DNA of 64,000 nt. Source: Clostridia bacterium (lineage in GTDB: Bacteria > Bacillota > Clostridia > Oscillospirales > SIG627). The stretch is from contig JAFSGN010000022.1 in assembly GCA_017440805.1 (NCBI GenBank), positions 310,225-374,224 of the forward strand. Direction: 5' to 3'. Positions 1 to 8,978 of this stretch are shown here, piece by piece (position 1 is the stretch's first letter; each line of letters opens with the position of its first letter). Position numbers and translations under genes: made by a program. The notes under the pieces were generated by a model. It did no database searches and was not told where the DNA came from. It worked only from the letters and a program-made list of their open reading frames with translations.

Positions 1-1
1 A

Positions 2-70
2 ATAACACCTGCAAATGTGTCAATATCCGGCGGTCAGACCTCAGACACTTCTGACCACGACTCTATCTGA
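2..70 (+). CDS. sepF: SepF cell-division protein, C-terminal end (partial)
   Basis: Frame 2 is open from the window edge to a TGA at 68-70 and gives a short tail beginning ITPANVSI. SepF, a membrane-anchored FtsZ-bundling protein, usually ends with a strand of the type 'fvltPenV', followed by a variable tail; the Ser/Asp-rich tail here fits that. The next genes (YggT/YlmG, YlmH, DivIVA) are the usual downstream neighbours of sepF in Firmicutes, which is the main support. Only about 22 residues are visible, so the call rests on context and one short motif. Confidence 0.65.
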   Translation: MTPANVSISGGQTSDTSDHDSI

Positions 71-129
71 GCCATCAACGACTCCGGTCCGGATAATTTC
101 TTTTATCATTTTAAACTAAAGGCGGTTTA

Positions 130-405
130 ATGAACATCTTGTCTTTTCTGATTATCAGAGTTTTTGATATACTCCTTACCGTGCTTGAGTATCTGATGCT
201 CATACGGGCGGTTCTTTCATGGATTCCTACCATGTCTGGAAATGTTATTACAGACTTTGTTTATTCCGTTACCGAAATCGTGATAGGTCCTGTAAGAAAA
301 TTTCTCTCACGAACCGGACTTGTAGGTTCTTTGCCTATTGACTTGTCTTTTATGGCAACCTACCTGCTTTTAATTCTTTTACACAGCATTTTACCAAATT
401 TTTAA
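130..405 (+). CDS. YggT/YlmG family membrane protein
   Basis: A 91-residue protein with two hydrophobic segments (about residues 1-30 and 62-90) separated by a short polar stretch, the layout of the YggT/YlmG family. The motif RAVLSWIP near residues 26-33 and the downstream GPVRKFL are typical of the family. Members are small membrane proteins encoded next to sepF and linked genetically to division or membrane organisation; the molecular function is not established. The start is supported by AAAGGCGG at 118-125. It is 3 nt upstream of ylmH and 59 nt downstream of the sepF stop, so one transcript is likely. Confidence 0.9.
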   Translation: MNILSFLIIRVFDILLTVLEYLMLIRAVLSWIPTMSGNVITDFVYSVTEIVIGPVRKFLSRTGLVGSLPIDLSFMATYLLLILLHSILPNF

Positions 406-408
406 TTT

Positions 409-1158
409 ATGGATAACACTCTGCTTAGAAACAAAATCCTCGATGCTGTATACAATGCGCGTGAGAAGTATATGTATTGTGTGTTCGGTTTCTCCGACGA
501 AAGTGAACAAAGTCTTCTGCACAGCATTATACACTCCACAGGATTCACAGATTATATGTTTTGGGGCGGATACACGGATGCCGAGCGCAAATGCCTCGGC
601 ATTTTTCCGAGTGTACCCGAAACGGAATATTTTCCCATTTCTTTTATAAAATTCACATCCGACAAGTTTTCTTCACTCACCCATCGTGATTATATGGGGA
701 AACTTTTAAACGAAGGTGTAAAACGCGATATTCTGGGAGATATTCTGATTATTGACAAGCATTCCGCCTATGTCGCAATATACAATCAGAACAACATGGC
801 AGACTACCTGTGCAATTCCGTTTCAAAAATCGGCCGTGCAACAGTCAGGTGCCAACTTATGCCGGAAGGATTTATTCCGGATATCACAAAAGCATTTGAA
901 ATTATTTCTTTCACTGTTTCGTCCCTGAGACTTGACAGTGTAGTGGCAGGTGCAATCCATTCTTCAAGAACAACTGCTCTCAAATTGATACACGACGGAG
1001 CAGTCACATTGAATCATGTCCAGTGTACCAAACCCGACTGTATTATGAAATGCGGTGATGTTTTTTCTGTACACAGGAAAGGAAAATTCGTTCTGCAGGA
1101 AAACGGCGGACTTACAAAGAAAGATAAAACAAGAGTAAATATAAAAAAATATATTTGA
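409..1158 (+). CDS. ylmH: YlmH-type RNA-binding protein with S4 domain
   Basis: A 249-residue protein. The N-terminal about 165 residues match the YlmH-specific region (FGGYTDAER-like motif seen here as WGGYTDAERK near residue 53), and the C-terminal about 75 residues form an S4 RNA-binding domain (SSRTTALKLIHDGAVTLN near residue 185 onwards). In Bacillus YlmH binds the ribosome and has been linked to rescue of obstructed large subunits; its gene lies in the sepF-divIVA cluster as here. It starts 3 nt after the YggT stop, with no separate SD beyond the preceding gene's end, so translational coupling is likely. Length is normal for the family (about 255 residues). Confidence 0.92.
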   Translation: MDNTLLRNKILDAVYNAREKYMYCVFGFSDESEQSLLHSIIHSTGFTDYMFWGGYTDAERKCLGIFPSVPETEYFPISFIKFTSDKFSSLTHRDYMGKLLNEGVKRDILGDILIIDKHSAYVAIYNQNNMADYLCNSVSKIGRATVRCQLMPEGFIPDITKAFEIISFTVSSLRLDSVVAGAIHSSRTTALKLIHDGAVTLNHVQCTKPDCIMKCGDVFSVHRKGKFVLQENGGLTKKDKTRVNIKKYI

Positions 1159-1179
1159 CCTAACGGAAAGGAAATTATT

Positions 1180-1743
1180 ATGATACCTCCGCACGAATTA
1201 AAAAACAAAACTTTTTCCATGGGATTTCGCGGATACACCCCCGCAGAAGTTGACGAGCACATTGAATTTCTTATAGAGAAATATACCGAACTCTACAAGT
1301 CAAATCTTGAACTTGAAAAGCAACTCTCTTCTGCAAACGAGCGTCTTGAACAACTCAGTGACGAAGAAGAGGCTATCAGAAAAACGCTTGTAAAAGCACA
1401 GAAGGTAGGCGAAGGATTTATCCAGCAGGCTCAGGATAAGGCTGACGGTGTAATTGCACAGATACGAGAACGCAGTGAGGCAATAATTGCCGAAACCGAG
1501 TCAAAAATCGCAGCCGAAAAAGAAACTATTGCAAATCTTAGAAAGTCTGCCGATGAGTTCCGCGAAAAGATATTTGATTTGTATGTTAACCAACTCAAGT
1601 TTATAAAAGAGACCCAAAACGGCGAGTTGCAGGATTTATTATCTGAGATTCCCGAAGGTACAGAACTGAAAAAAGAACTTCTCGACATTGATACAGACAC
1701 TGTATTAGAACCTGAAACAACAACTGAAAACGAAAATATATAA
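1180..1743 (+). CDS. divIVA: DivIVA cell-division/polarity protein
   Basis: A 187-residue protein with the DivIVA N-terminal lipid-binding motif (FSMGFRGYTPAEVDEHIEFL, residues 12-31) followed by a long coiled coil rich in E, K, Q and A from about residue 35 to 150, and an acidic tail. DivIVA binds negatively curved membrane at septa and poles and recruits partner proteins. The start has a good SD (GGAAAGG, 1164-1170). Placement between ylmH and ileS is the classical Firmicutes arrangement. Nothing is unusual in length or composition. Confidence 0.95.
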   Translation: MIPPHELKNKTFSMGFRGYTPAEVDEHIEFLIEKYTELYKSNLELEKQLSSANERLEQLSDEEEAIRKTLVKAQKVGEGFIQQAQDKADGVIAQIRERSEAIIAETESKIAAEKETIANLRKSADEFREKIFDLYVNQLKFIKETQNGELQDLLSEIPEGTELKKELLDIDTDTVLEPETTTENENI

Positions 1744-1767
1744 TCACGAATAGGAGCAATATAAATT

Positions 1768-4584
1768 ATGGCATCTGAACAAAAAGACTACGCCGGCACA
1801 CTGAATTTGCCGTCCACATCATTCCCGATGCGTGCCAATCTCCCGCAAAAAGAGCCGGAAATTCAAAAAAAATGGGAAGACGGAAAACTTTATGATACTC
1901 TGATGAAAAAGAACGACGGCAAACCTCTTTTCGTTCTTCACGACGGTCCTCCATATGCTAACGGGGATATTCACATCGGACACGCTCTTAACAAAATAAT
2001 CAAAGATTTTGTGGTTAAAAACAAAAACATGAGCGGATATAAAGCACCCTATGTTCCGGGTTGGGACACACACGGTTTGCCTATTGAACTTCAAATGATT
2101 AAGAAGCACAATATAAACCGTAATGCAACCGACTCTGTAAAATTCCGTTCTTTGTGTACTGAATTTGCACAAAACTGCGTTAACAATCAGAAGACACAGT
2201 TTCTTCGCCTGGGTTCATTGGGAGACTACGATCATCCGTATCTTACTCTCCACAAAGAATTTGAAGCCAAGCAAATCGAAATATTCGGAGAAATGGCTGA
2301 AAAGAAATACATCTACAAGGGCATGAAGCCTGTTTACTGGTGCGCTCATGACGAAACCGCACTTGCAGAAGCGGAAATTGAGTACAGTGACGATCCCTGT
2401 GATTCCATTTATGTTAAATTCCGTGTTTCTGACGATAAAGGAAAATTTGCCGACATAAAATGCGAAAATATTTTCTTTGTAATCTGGACAACCACAACCT
2501 GGACTTTGCCCGGAAACATGGCAATCTGCGTTGGTCCCGATTTTGAATATTCAGTAATGCGATACGGCGACCAGGCATATGTTCTTGCAACAGAACTTAT
2601 AGAATCAACCGAAAAAGCCGCCGGCCTTTCGGACGGTGTATGTCTGGGCAAATTCAGAGGAAGCGACCTTGAGTTCATTGAGTGTATGCATCCTTTCATT
2701 GACCGTATCTCCCCTGTTATTGTCGGCGACCATGTAAGTCTTGACAGCGGTACCGGTTCAGTCCACACTGCCCCCGGTCACGGTCTTGAAGACTATCAGG
2801 TTTGCCTTAAATATAAAAATCTCAAAGAAAACATTATTGTTCCGGTTGACTCTAAAGGCCGCCTTAACGAACTGGCAGGAAAATACAACGGTTTGCCGGT
2901 AGAAGAGGCGAATAAGGCAATACTTGCCGATATTAAAGAAAGCGGTGCTCTTCTGGCGGTTGAAAAAATTGTCCATCAGTATCCTCACTGCTGGCGTTGC
3001 AAGAGTCCTATAATTTACCGTGCAACAGAACAATGGTTCTGTTCCGTTGACGGATTCAAGAAAGAGGCACTTGATGCTATAAAATCTGTTAACTGGATTC
3101 CCAACTGGGGCGAACAGAGAATTGAAAATATGGTTCGCGACCGTGCCGACTGGTGTATTTCCCGTCAGCGTATATGGGGCGTTCCCATTCCGATTTTCTA
3201 TTGTGCAGACTGTCACAAACCCATCATTTCCAAAGAGACCATAAAAGTAGTTGCAGAACTTTTCAAGAAGGAAGGCTCTGACGCATGGTACAAATACAGT
3301 GCGAAGGAAATCCTGGGCGACTTGTGTCAATGCGAATGCGGATGCCATGAACTTGAAAAAGAAACCGATATCATGGATGTATGGTTTGACTCCGGTTCTT
3401 CCTATGCATCTGTTCTGGAAAGAGAAAACCACCAGTTCCCTGCCGACTTGTATATTGAAGGTAACGACCAGTACAGAGGATGGTTCCAGTCATCGCTTCT
3501 GACTTCTGTGGCAACAAGAGGCACTGCACCTTACAAGGCGGTTATCACTCATGGTATGACTGTTGACGGTGAAGGTAAAAAAATGTCCAAATCTCTCGGA
3601 AACGGTATTGACCCATTGCAGGTTACCAAAGAATACGGTGCAGATGTCCTTCGTCTTTGGGTTTCCAGCGTTGATGTTACCGGCGACCAGAGAATTTCAA
3701 AAGACATTCTCAAACAACTTTCCGAAATATACAGAAAAATAAGAAATACCATCCGTATTCTTCTTGCAAATCTCGGAGAAGGCGAAAATGCATTTAACCC
3801 GGATATTGATTCTGTTGAATACGACAAGTTAGTAGAAATAGACAAATGGGCGCTTTCAAGACTCAACGGTCTTATTGAGAGAGTACGCTCTGCTTATGAC
3901 AGTTATACCTTCCATTATATATATCATGATATTCATAACTTCTGCACCATTGATATGTCGAAACTTTATATTGACATTACAAAAGACCGTGTTTATGCCG
4001 AAACTGCAAAATCAGAAGCACGCCGTTCTGCACAGACTGTTATGTATATCATTGCAAACGCACTCACCCGTCTTATTGCACCAATCCTTTCTTTCACTGC
4101 CGAGGAAACCTGGGCATATATGGCTCATACATCTCAGGATGACAAGGAAAGCGTTTTCTTCAACGATATGCCTTGTGTAAATCCGATGTATACCAACCTT
4201 GCGGTTGAAGAAAAATACAACCACCTCTTTGATTTCCGCGATGATGTTATGAAAGCACTTGAAAAAGCCCGTGCCGAAAAAACCATCGGTAAATCTCTGG
4301 AGGCAAAAATCACAATTTACGGTGAACAGAACAGTGATGTTATGGCACAGTTTGAAAAATTCAAGGATATGTTGTCTACCGTATTTATTGTATCACAGGT
4401 AAACCTTTCATACCAGACGGCACCTGCCGATGCCTTTACCGAAACCGAAAGCGGTATTGCGGTAAAAGTTGAAAGTGCAGACGGCGAAAAGTGTGCCCGT
4501 TGCTGGATGTATGTTACAGATTTTGAAAAAGACGAATGCGGTCAGGCTCTTTGCCCCCGCTGTATGAAAAACATTAAATTATAA
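1768..4584 (+). CDS. ileS: Isoleucyl-tRNA synthetase
   Basis: A 938-residue class I aminoacyl-tRNA synthetase, full length for the bacterial form. It charges tRNA-Ile and edits valine. The HIGH signature is HIGH at residues 69-72, preceded by PPYANGDI; the KMSKS loop is at residue 605 (GKKMSKSLGNG). A large CP1 editing domain lies between, with the conserved GTGSVHTAPGHG. The C-terminal zinc finger is present (CARCW ... CPRC). It follows divIVA by 24 nt, too short for a T-box leader, so it is probably not regulated by one here. GAATAGGAGC at 1748-1757 supplies the ribosome site. Confidence 0.98.
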   Translation: MASEQKDYAGTLNLPSTSFPMRANLPQKEPEIQKKWEDGKLYDTLMKKNDGKPLFVLHDGPPYANGDIHIGHALNKIIKDFVVKNKNMSGYKAPYVPGWDTHGLPIELQMIKKHNINRNATDSVKFRSLCTEFAQNCVNNQKTQFLRLGSLGDYDHPYLTLHKEFEAKQIEIFGEMAEKKYIYKGMKPVYWCAHDETALAEAEIEYSDDPCDSIYVKFRVSDDKGKFADIKCENIFFVIWTTTTWTLPGNMAICVGPDFEYSVMRYGDQAYVLATELIESTEKAAGLSDGVCLGKFRGSDLEFIECMHPFIDRISPVIVGDHVSLDSGTGSVHTAPGHGLEDYQVCLKYKNLKENIIVPVDSKGRLNELAGKYNGLPVEEANKAILADIKESGALLAVEKIVHQYPHCWRCKSPIIYRATEQWFCSVDGFKKEALDAIKSVNWIPNWGEQRIENMVRDRADWCISRQRIWGVPIPIFYCADCHKPIISKETIKVVAELFKKEGSDAWYKYSAKEILGDLCQCECGCHELEKETDIMDVWFDSGSSYASVLERENHQFPADLYIEGNDQYRGWFQSSLLTSVATRGTAPYKAVITHGMTVDGEGKKMSKSLGNGIDPLQVTKEYGADVLRLWVSSVDVTGDQRISKDILKQLSEIYRKIRNTIRILLANLGEGENAFNPDIDSVEYDKLVEIDKWALSRLNGLIERVRSAYDSYTFHYIYHDIHNFCTIDMSKLYIDITKDRVYAETAKSEARRSAQTVMYIIANALTRLIAPILSFTAEETWAYMAHTSQDDKESVFFNDMPCVNPMYTNLAVEEKYNHLFDFRDDVMKALEKARAEKTIGKSLEAKITIYGEQNSDVMAQFEKFKDMLSTVFIVSQVNLSYQTAPADAFTETESGIAVKVESADGEKCARCWMYVTDFEKDECGQALCPRCMKNIKL

Positions 4585-4610
4585 CAAACCGACCGGGTAT
4601 AGGAGAGCAG

Positions 4611-5123
4611 ATGTTAACAGCCGTATTGATAATACTCGCAGTAGTTGCGACAGACCAACTAACCAAATATCTGGCATTGACTCTGCTCCGGCCTATCCAC
4701 CGTTTCCCGGTCATTGACGGAATTTTTGAATTTTGTTTTGTCCGAAACAGAGGCGCCGCCTGGGGAATGCTGGCCGATAAGAGATGGCTGTTTATGACCA
4801 TATCGGTTGTTTCTTTGCTTCTGATGTTGTCATATCTGATATTTACAAAAAACAAACATCCGTTTTTTGTTGTTTCGCTTTCTCTCATAATCGGAGGCGG
4901 AACGGGAAATATGATTGACCGCCTTTTTTATGAAGATGGTGCTGTTGTCGATTTTCTGTACTTCAAACTTATTGATTTCCCGGTTTTTAACATTGCGGAT
5001 TGCGGGGTAACCATAGGTGCAATACTTCTTCTGTTTTACATTATTTACTTTGAAACCATAAAACCGTATCTGAAAAGCAAAACAGTTAAGGATAACAAAA
5101 ATGGAAAAGATATTGTGCAGTGA
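4611..5123 (+). CDS. lspA: Lipoprotein signal peptidase II
   Basis: A 170-residue integral membrane aspartyl peptidase that cleaves signal peptides of prolipoproteins after lipidation. Four hydrophobic segments are visible. Both catalytic motifs are intact: GNMIDR (Asp103) and FNIADC (Asp130), and the preceding NRGAAWGM matches the conserved NxGAaWg. The gene overlaps the next one by 23 nt, so lspA and rluD are translationally coupled. lspA next to rluD is the standard pair. A likely substrate is encoded nearby, the parvulin lipoprotein at about 9 kb. Confidence 0.97.
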   Translation: MLTAVLIILAVVATDQLTKYLALTLLRPIHRFPVIDGIFEFCFVRNRGAAWGMLADKRWLFMTISVVSLLLMLSYLIFTKNKHPFFVVSLSLIIGGGTGNMIDRLFYEDGAVVDFLYFKLIDFPVFNIADCGVTIGAILLLFYIIYFETIKPYLKSKTVKDNKNGKDIVQ

Positions 5124-6021
5124 AAGTTCTGTCAGACTTGATGTGTTTGTGTCAAAAAATTTTGACATAACCCGTTCGAGAGCCGCTCAACTCTGCGAAG
5201 AAGGTCAGGTTAAAGTTAATTCCGTTTGCGGCAAAAAAAATCTTGTTTTAAAATCGGGAGACACTGTTGAAGTTAATATACCCGCCCCGGTTTCTATTGA
5301 CACCTTACCGGAGAATTTACCTCTGAAAATCATATATGAGGATAATGACATTTTGGTTGTGGATAAGCCACAAGGTATGGTTGTTCACCCTGCCGCAGGA
5401 AACTATTCGGGAACACTTGTAAATGCACTTTTGCATCACTGCAAAGACTCCCTTTCCGGTATAAACGGCAAACTGCGTCCCGGAATAGTACATAGAATTG
5501 ATAAAAATACCGCCGGTCTTTTAATTGTTGCAAAAAACGATGTTTCTCATGAAGCACTTGCAAAACAGATAAAAATTCACTCTTTTCTTCGGAGATACCA
5601 CGCAATAATTTACGGTAATCTCAAAAACGACCAGGGTACGATAGATATGCCCATTGGCAGACACCCTGCAGACCGTAAGAAAATGTCAGTATATAACACA
5701 GAAAAGGCCGGTGTCCGTTATGCCATCACCCATTACCGTGTGCTTGAGCGATTTGATGGCTATTCCTATGTCGAGTTGACTCTTGAGACCGGACGAACAC
5801 ACCAGATAAGAGTTCATATGGCATATCTTGGACATCCCGTTGTAGGTGATGATGTTTATGCGGCATCGTTTGTGAAAAAAGACTCAAACAAATTTCCAGG
5901 CCAACTTCTGTATGCCAAACAAATAGGTTTTACACATCCGATTTCACAGGAGCAATTGTTTTTTGAGGGTGATTTACCTGACTATTTTGTTTCTTTTTTA
6001 GAGAAACTGAGAAGAATGTGA
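5101..6021 (+). CDS. rluD: RluA/RluD-family 23S rRNA pseudouridine synthase
   Basis: A 306-residue protein with an N-terminal S4 domain (about residues 10-70) and a RluA-type catalytic domain. The active-site motif is HRIDKNTAGLL with catalytic Asp134; RTHQIRVH near residue 231 is the second family signature. It isomerises uridines in large-subunit rRNA; RluD-type enzymes act on helix 69, but the exact target cannot be read from sequence. It corresponds by position to ylyB in Bacillus. The start overlaps lspA by 23 nt. Confidence 0.93.
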   Translation: MEKILCSESSVRLDVFVSKNFDITRSRAAQLCEEGQVKVNSVCGKKNLVLKSGDTVEVNIPAPVSIDTLPENLPLKIIYEDNDILVVDKPQGMVVHPAAGNYSGTLVNALLHHCKDSLSGINGKLRPGIVHRIDKNTAGLLIVAKNDVSHEALAKQIKIHSFLRRYHAIIYGNLKNDQGTIDMPIGRHPADRKKMSVYNTEKAGVRYAITHYRVLERFDGYSYVELTLETGRTHQIRVHMAYLGHPVVGDDVYAASFVKKDSNKFPGQLLYAKQIGFTHPISQEQLFFEGDLPDYFVSFLEKLRRM

Positions 6022-6091
6022 AATAACGGATTGAAAGAAACATCATATTTTTACGGCTATGAATTAATAATAACAACCGAGGTAACACATA

Positions 6092-6913
6092 TTGGGTAAG
6101 TTTGATAACATAATCGTAGTTTCGGACCTTGACGGAACCTTTTTCGACGACGACTCCCGACCTGCAAAGAATAACCTTGATGCAGTAAAGTACTTTACGC
6201 AAAACGGAGGCCTTTTCGGTTTTTCCAGCGGGAGAAATGCCGGAATACTCAAGGAAATAATCCCTGAAGCCGTAATGCTGAACAATATTCCCTCAATTCT
6301 GTCCAACGGGGCATATTTATATGACTTTAAAACCGACACCCGAACAGAAGAACTTCTTCTGCATACAGAAAAAATAAAAGCACTCACCGAAGAAATTGAG
6401 AAAAGGTCCTCCATCGTCGGATTTCGATGGGACAGTCCGGAAGGATTTATAACCTACAACAATCAACTGCTTTCCGAATTTGATTTCAAAGAATACAGAA
6501 ACCGGTTTCCTGAATACAGCCGTGATTATGTTTTCTCACAAAAACTGTATAAAGTGGTTGTGTGTTCCGACGAAAAACGAATTATGCAAATAAAAGATTA
6601 TCTTCCTTGTTTAGATGACACTTCTTTCTCATATACACTCACCGCCCCCACCTCTCTGGAAATAATGCACTGTGATGCAACCAAAGGAAAAGCCCTGACA
6701 AAACTTAAAAATATTCTCGGCTTACCTCATGCGACAGTATATGCAATGGGCGACTATGACAACGATTACGATATGCTTCTGGCGGCGGATGTTGCTGTTT
6801 GTCCGTCAAACGCACTTGAAAGTATAAAACAAATATCAGACATAGTTCTTTGTTCCAACAATCAAGGTCTGTTCGATGTTCTTATAAAAACAATTGAAAA
6901 GGACATACTATAA
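6092..6913 (+). CDS. Cof-type HAD-superfamily phosphatase
   Basis: A 273-residue haloacid-dehalogenase-like hydrolase of the Cof subgroup (IIB cap). Motif I is SDLDGTFFDDD (residues 11-21), and motif IV is GDYDNDYDM near residue 222; TKGKAL gives the conserved lysine. Such enzymes dephosphorylate sugar phosphates, FMN or other small metabolites; the substrate cannot be predicted. The start codon is TTG at 6092, chosen because CGAGGTAAC lies at 6079-6086 and no ATG is suitably placed. It sits 70 nt after rluD and may share its transcript. Confidence 0.88.
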   Translation: MGKFDNIIVVSDLDGTFFDDDSRPAKNNLDAVKYFTQNGGLFGFSSGRNAGILKEIIPEAVMLNNIPSILSNGAYLYDFKTDTRTEELLLHTEKIKALTEEIEKRSSIVGFRWDSPEGFITYNNQLLSEFDFKEYRNRFPEYSRDYVFSQKLYKVVVCSDEKRIMQIKDYLPCLDDTSFSYTLTAPTSLEIMHCDATKGKALTKLKNILGLPHATVYAMGDYDNDYDMLLAADVAVCPSNALESIKQISDIVLCSNNQGLFDVLIKTIEKDIL

Positions 6914-6969
6914 TCTAATTATGCGCAAAATAAAAATTAATATATAATAACATTCAGGAGGATTACAAA

Positions 6970-7803
6970 ATGCAACAGGCAAGAATTAAGGAATTACAAA
7001 AAATTGCCAATAACATCAGAATGGGAGCACTTGAAGGTATTTATACTGCGAATTCCGGTCATCCGGGCGGTTCTCTTTCCATCGCTGATATTATGTCATA
7101 TCTCTTTTTTGAAAAAATGAACATTGACCCCAAAAATCCTGCTTGGGAGGATCGTGACCGCTTTGTTCTTTCTAAGGGTCACACAGCACCCGCGCTTTAC
7201 TCTACTTTGGCTCATCGCGGATACTTTTCAACCGAACTTCTCAAAACATTCAGAAACAAGGAAAGTATCCTTCAGGGTCATCCCGATATGAAAGGCGTTC
7301 CCGGCGTTGATATGTCTACCGGTTCTCTCGGTCTTGGCATTTCCACAGCCTGCGGTATGGCTCTTTCAGGCAAAATTTCCGGCAAAAATTATAAAGTATA
7401 TTCTATTATGGGTGACGGTGAACAGGAAGAAGGACAGGTTTGGGAGGCTGCAATGTTTGCGGCTCACTACAAACTCAACAATCTTGTTGCTTTTGTGGAT
7501 TTCAACGGTCTTCAGATTGACGGCGATATAACAAAAGTTATGAACCCCACTCCGTTAGATGAAAAATATAAGGCGTTTGGCTGGAATGTGATTGTTATCA
7601 ACGGTCACGATTTCAATGAGATTGAAAATGCAGTTAATGCTTCCGATTCTTCTGACAAGCCTACTGTTATAATCTCAAAGTGTATCAAAGGAAAAGGCGT
7701 TTCATTTATGGAAAATGATGCCGGATGGCATGGTTCCGCTCCCAACAAAGAGCAATATGAACAAGCTATTGCCGAACTTACTGCTGCAAACGAAAATTTA
7801 TAA
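6970..7803 (+). CDS. tkt: Transketolase, N-terminal (TPP-binding) subunit
   Basis: A 277-residue protein equal to the first third of a classic transketolase: SGHPGGSLS near residue 26 and the thiamine-diphosphate/Mg motif GDGEQEEGQVWEA near residue 148. With the next gene it forms a two-subunit transketolase that moves two-carbon units in the non-oxidative pentose phosphate pathway. Split transketolases are common in Clostridia and archaea, so this is not a broken gene. A strong SD, CAGGAGG, lies at 6956-6962. The stop is 31 nt from the partner gene. Confidence 0.95.
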   Translation: MQQARIKELQKIANNIRMGALEGIYTANSGHPGGSLSIADIMSYLFFEKMNIDPKNPAWEDRDRFVLSKGHTAPALYSTLAHRGYFSTELLKTFRNKESILQGHPDMKGVPGVDMSTGSLGLGISTACGMALSGKISGKNYKVYSIMGDGEQEEGQVWEAAMFAAHYKLNNLVAFVDFNGLQIDGDITKVMNPTPLDEKYKAFGWNVIVINGHDFNEIENAVNASDSSDKPTVIISKCIKGKGVSFMENDAGWHGSAPNKEQYEQAIAELTAANENL

Positions 7804-7834
7804 TTTTTGAAAATCAAAGGAGTTTTATATAACT

Positions 7835-8794
7835 ATGAGTATTTACGAAATCGGAAAAAAGATTGCTACCCGTGAAGCATATGGCAATGCACTTGCCGAA
7901 TTTGGCGGCGACGAAAGAATCGTTGTTCTTGATGCCGACCTTTCAAAATCTACAAAAACCGCGAATTTCATTAAAAAATACCCCGAAAGATTCTTCAACT
8001 GCGGTATTGCGGAAGGAAACATGATTTCTGTTGCTGCAGGTCTTGCGGCAACCGGTAAAATTCCCTTTGCAAGTTCTTTTGCAATGTTTGCTGCAGGTCG
8101 TGCATTTGAGCCTATCCGCAACTCTATCGGATATCCTCACCTCAATGTTAAAATCGGTGCAACACATGCAGGTATTACAGTCGGAGAAGACGGTGCAACA
8201 CACCAGTGTAATGAAGACCTTGCTCTTATGAGAGTTATTCCCGGCATGGTTGTTATCAATCCTGCAGATGCTACCGAAGCACGCGCTGCCGTTAAAGCCG
8301 CTATCGACTACAAAGGTCCCGTATACTTACGCTTCGGCCGTCTTGGCGTTCCGGTAATTTACGACACCGACACTTATAAATTTGAAATAGGAAAAGGCAA
8401 TATGATTTCCGACGGAAACGATGTGACCTTGGTCGGCACAGGTATTATGGTTGCTCAGGTAATTGAAGCGGCTAAAATACTCAAGGCAGAAGGAATTAAT
8501 GCAAGAGTAATAAACATTGCTACAATCAAACCCATTGATAAGGATATACTTGTTAAGGCTGCAAAAGAAACCGGTGCAATTGTAACCGCAGAAGAACATA
8601 ATGTTATCGGCGGTTTGGGAAGTGCAGTTTGCGAAGCACTTGCTGAAGAAAAACCCGTACCTGTTCTCAAGGTAGGTGTAAATGACACATTCGGTAAATC
8701 CGGAAAAGCGGAAGACCTTCTTGAAGTTTACGGTCTTACAGCAAAAGACATTGCGGAAAAAGCAAAGAAAGCAATCGCAATGAAAAACTGCTAA
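7835..8794 (+). CDS. tkt: Transketolase, C-terminal (pyrimidine-binding) subunit
   Basis: A 319-residue protein corresponding to the middle and C-terminal domains of transketolase. The pyrimidine-binding region has the motif FNCGIAEGNM (catalytic Glu in it) near residue 52, followed by FASSFAMFAAGRAFE; a transketolase C domain occupies about residues 190-310. It pairs with the preceding gene. AAAGGAG at 7816-7822 precedes the ATG. The two-gene unit ends at a perfect 12-bp hairpin 20 nt downstream. Confidence 0.95.
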   Translation: MSIYEIGKKIATREAYGNALAEFGGDERIVVLDADLSKSTKTANFIKKYPERFFNCGIAEGNMISVAAGLAATGKIPFASSFAMFAAGRAFEPIRNSIGYPHLNVKIGATHAGITVGEDGATHQCNEDLALMRVIPGMVVINPADATEARAAVKAAIDYKGPVYLRFGRLGVPVIYDTDTYKFEIGKGNMISDGNDVTLVGTGIMVAQVIEAAKILKAEGINARVINIATIKPIDKDILVKAAKETGAIVTAEEHNVIGGLGSAVCEALAEEKPVPVLKVGVNDTFGKSGKAEDLLEVYGLTAKDIAEKAKKAIAMKNC

Positions 8795-8814
8795 TATTAT
8801 TTAAAAACAAAACG

Positions 8815-8841
8815 GCTGCGGTAAATACAATTTACCGCAGC
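8815..8841 (+). terminator. Hairpin terminator after transketolase genes
   Basis: A perfect 12-bp stem with a 3-nt loop (GCTGCGGTAAAT / ATTTACCGCAGC) starts 20 nt after the transketolase stop. The following T tract is weak (ATCTTTGC), so termination may be partial. Confidence 0.75.
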
Positions 8842-8866
8842 ATCTTTGCATAAAAGATTTAAAATT

Positions 8867-8895
8867 CAGACACAATATTATGTAAAAATTATGAT
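8867..8895 (+). promoter_or_regulatory. Possible vegetative promoter for parvulin lipoprotein gene
   Basis: CAGACA at 8867-8872 and TATGAT at 8890-8895 are 17 bp apart. The -10 matches consensus in five of six positions and the -35 in four. It lies after the transketolase terminator and about 80 nt before the lipoprotein start, where a promoter is expected. Confidence 0.4.
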
Positions 8896-8978
8896 ACACT
8901 ATATCTGATAAGTAATTTTACATATAGTATCTTACTTTCCAATTTTATCTGCGCTTAATGCGAAAAAAGGAGTAAAAA

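Noticed and set aside
2758..3432. Long antisense open frame inside ileS (224 codons, minus)
   Set aside because: It is the mirror of a conserved synthetase domain and shows no motif, SD or partner gene.
6970..8794. Transketolase as a gene broken in two
   Set aside because: Both halves have their own SD and complete domains; two-subunit transketolases are normal in this group.
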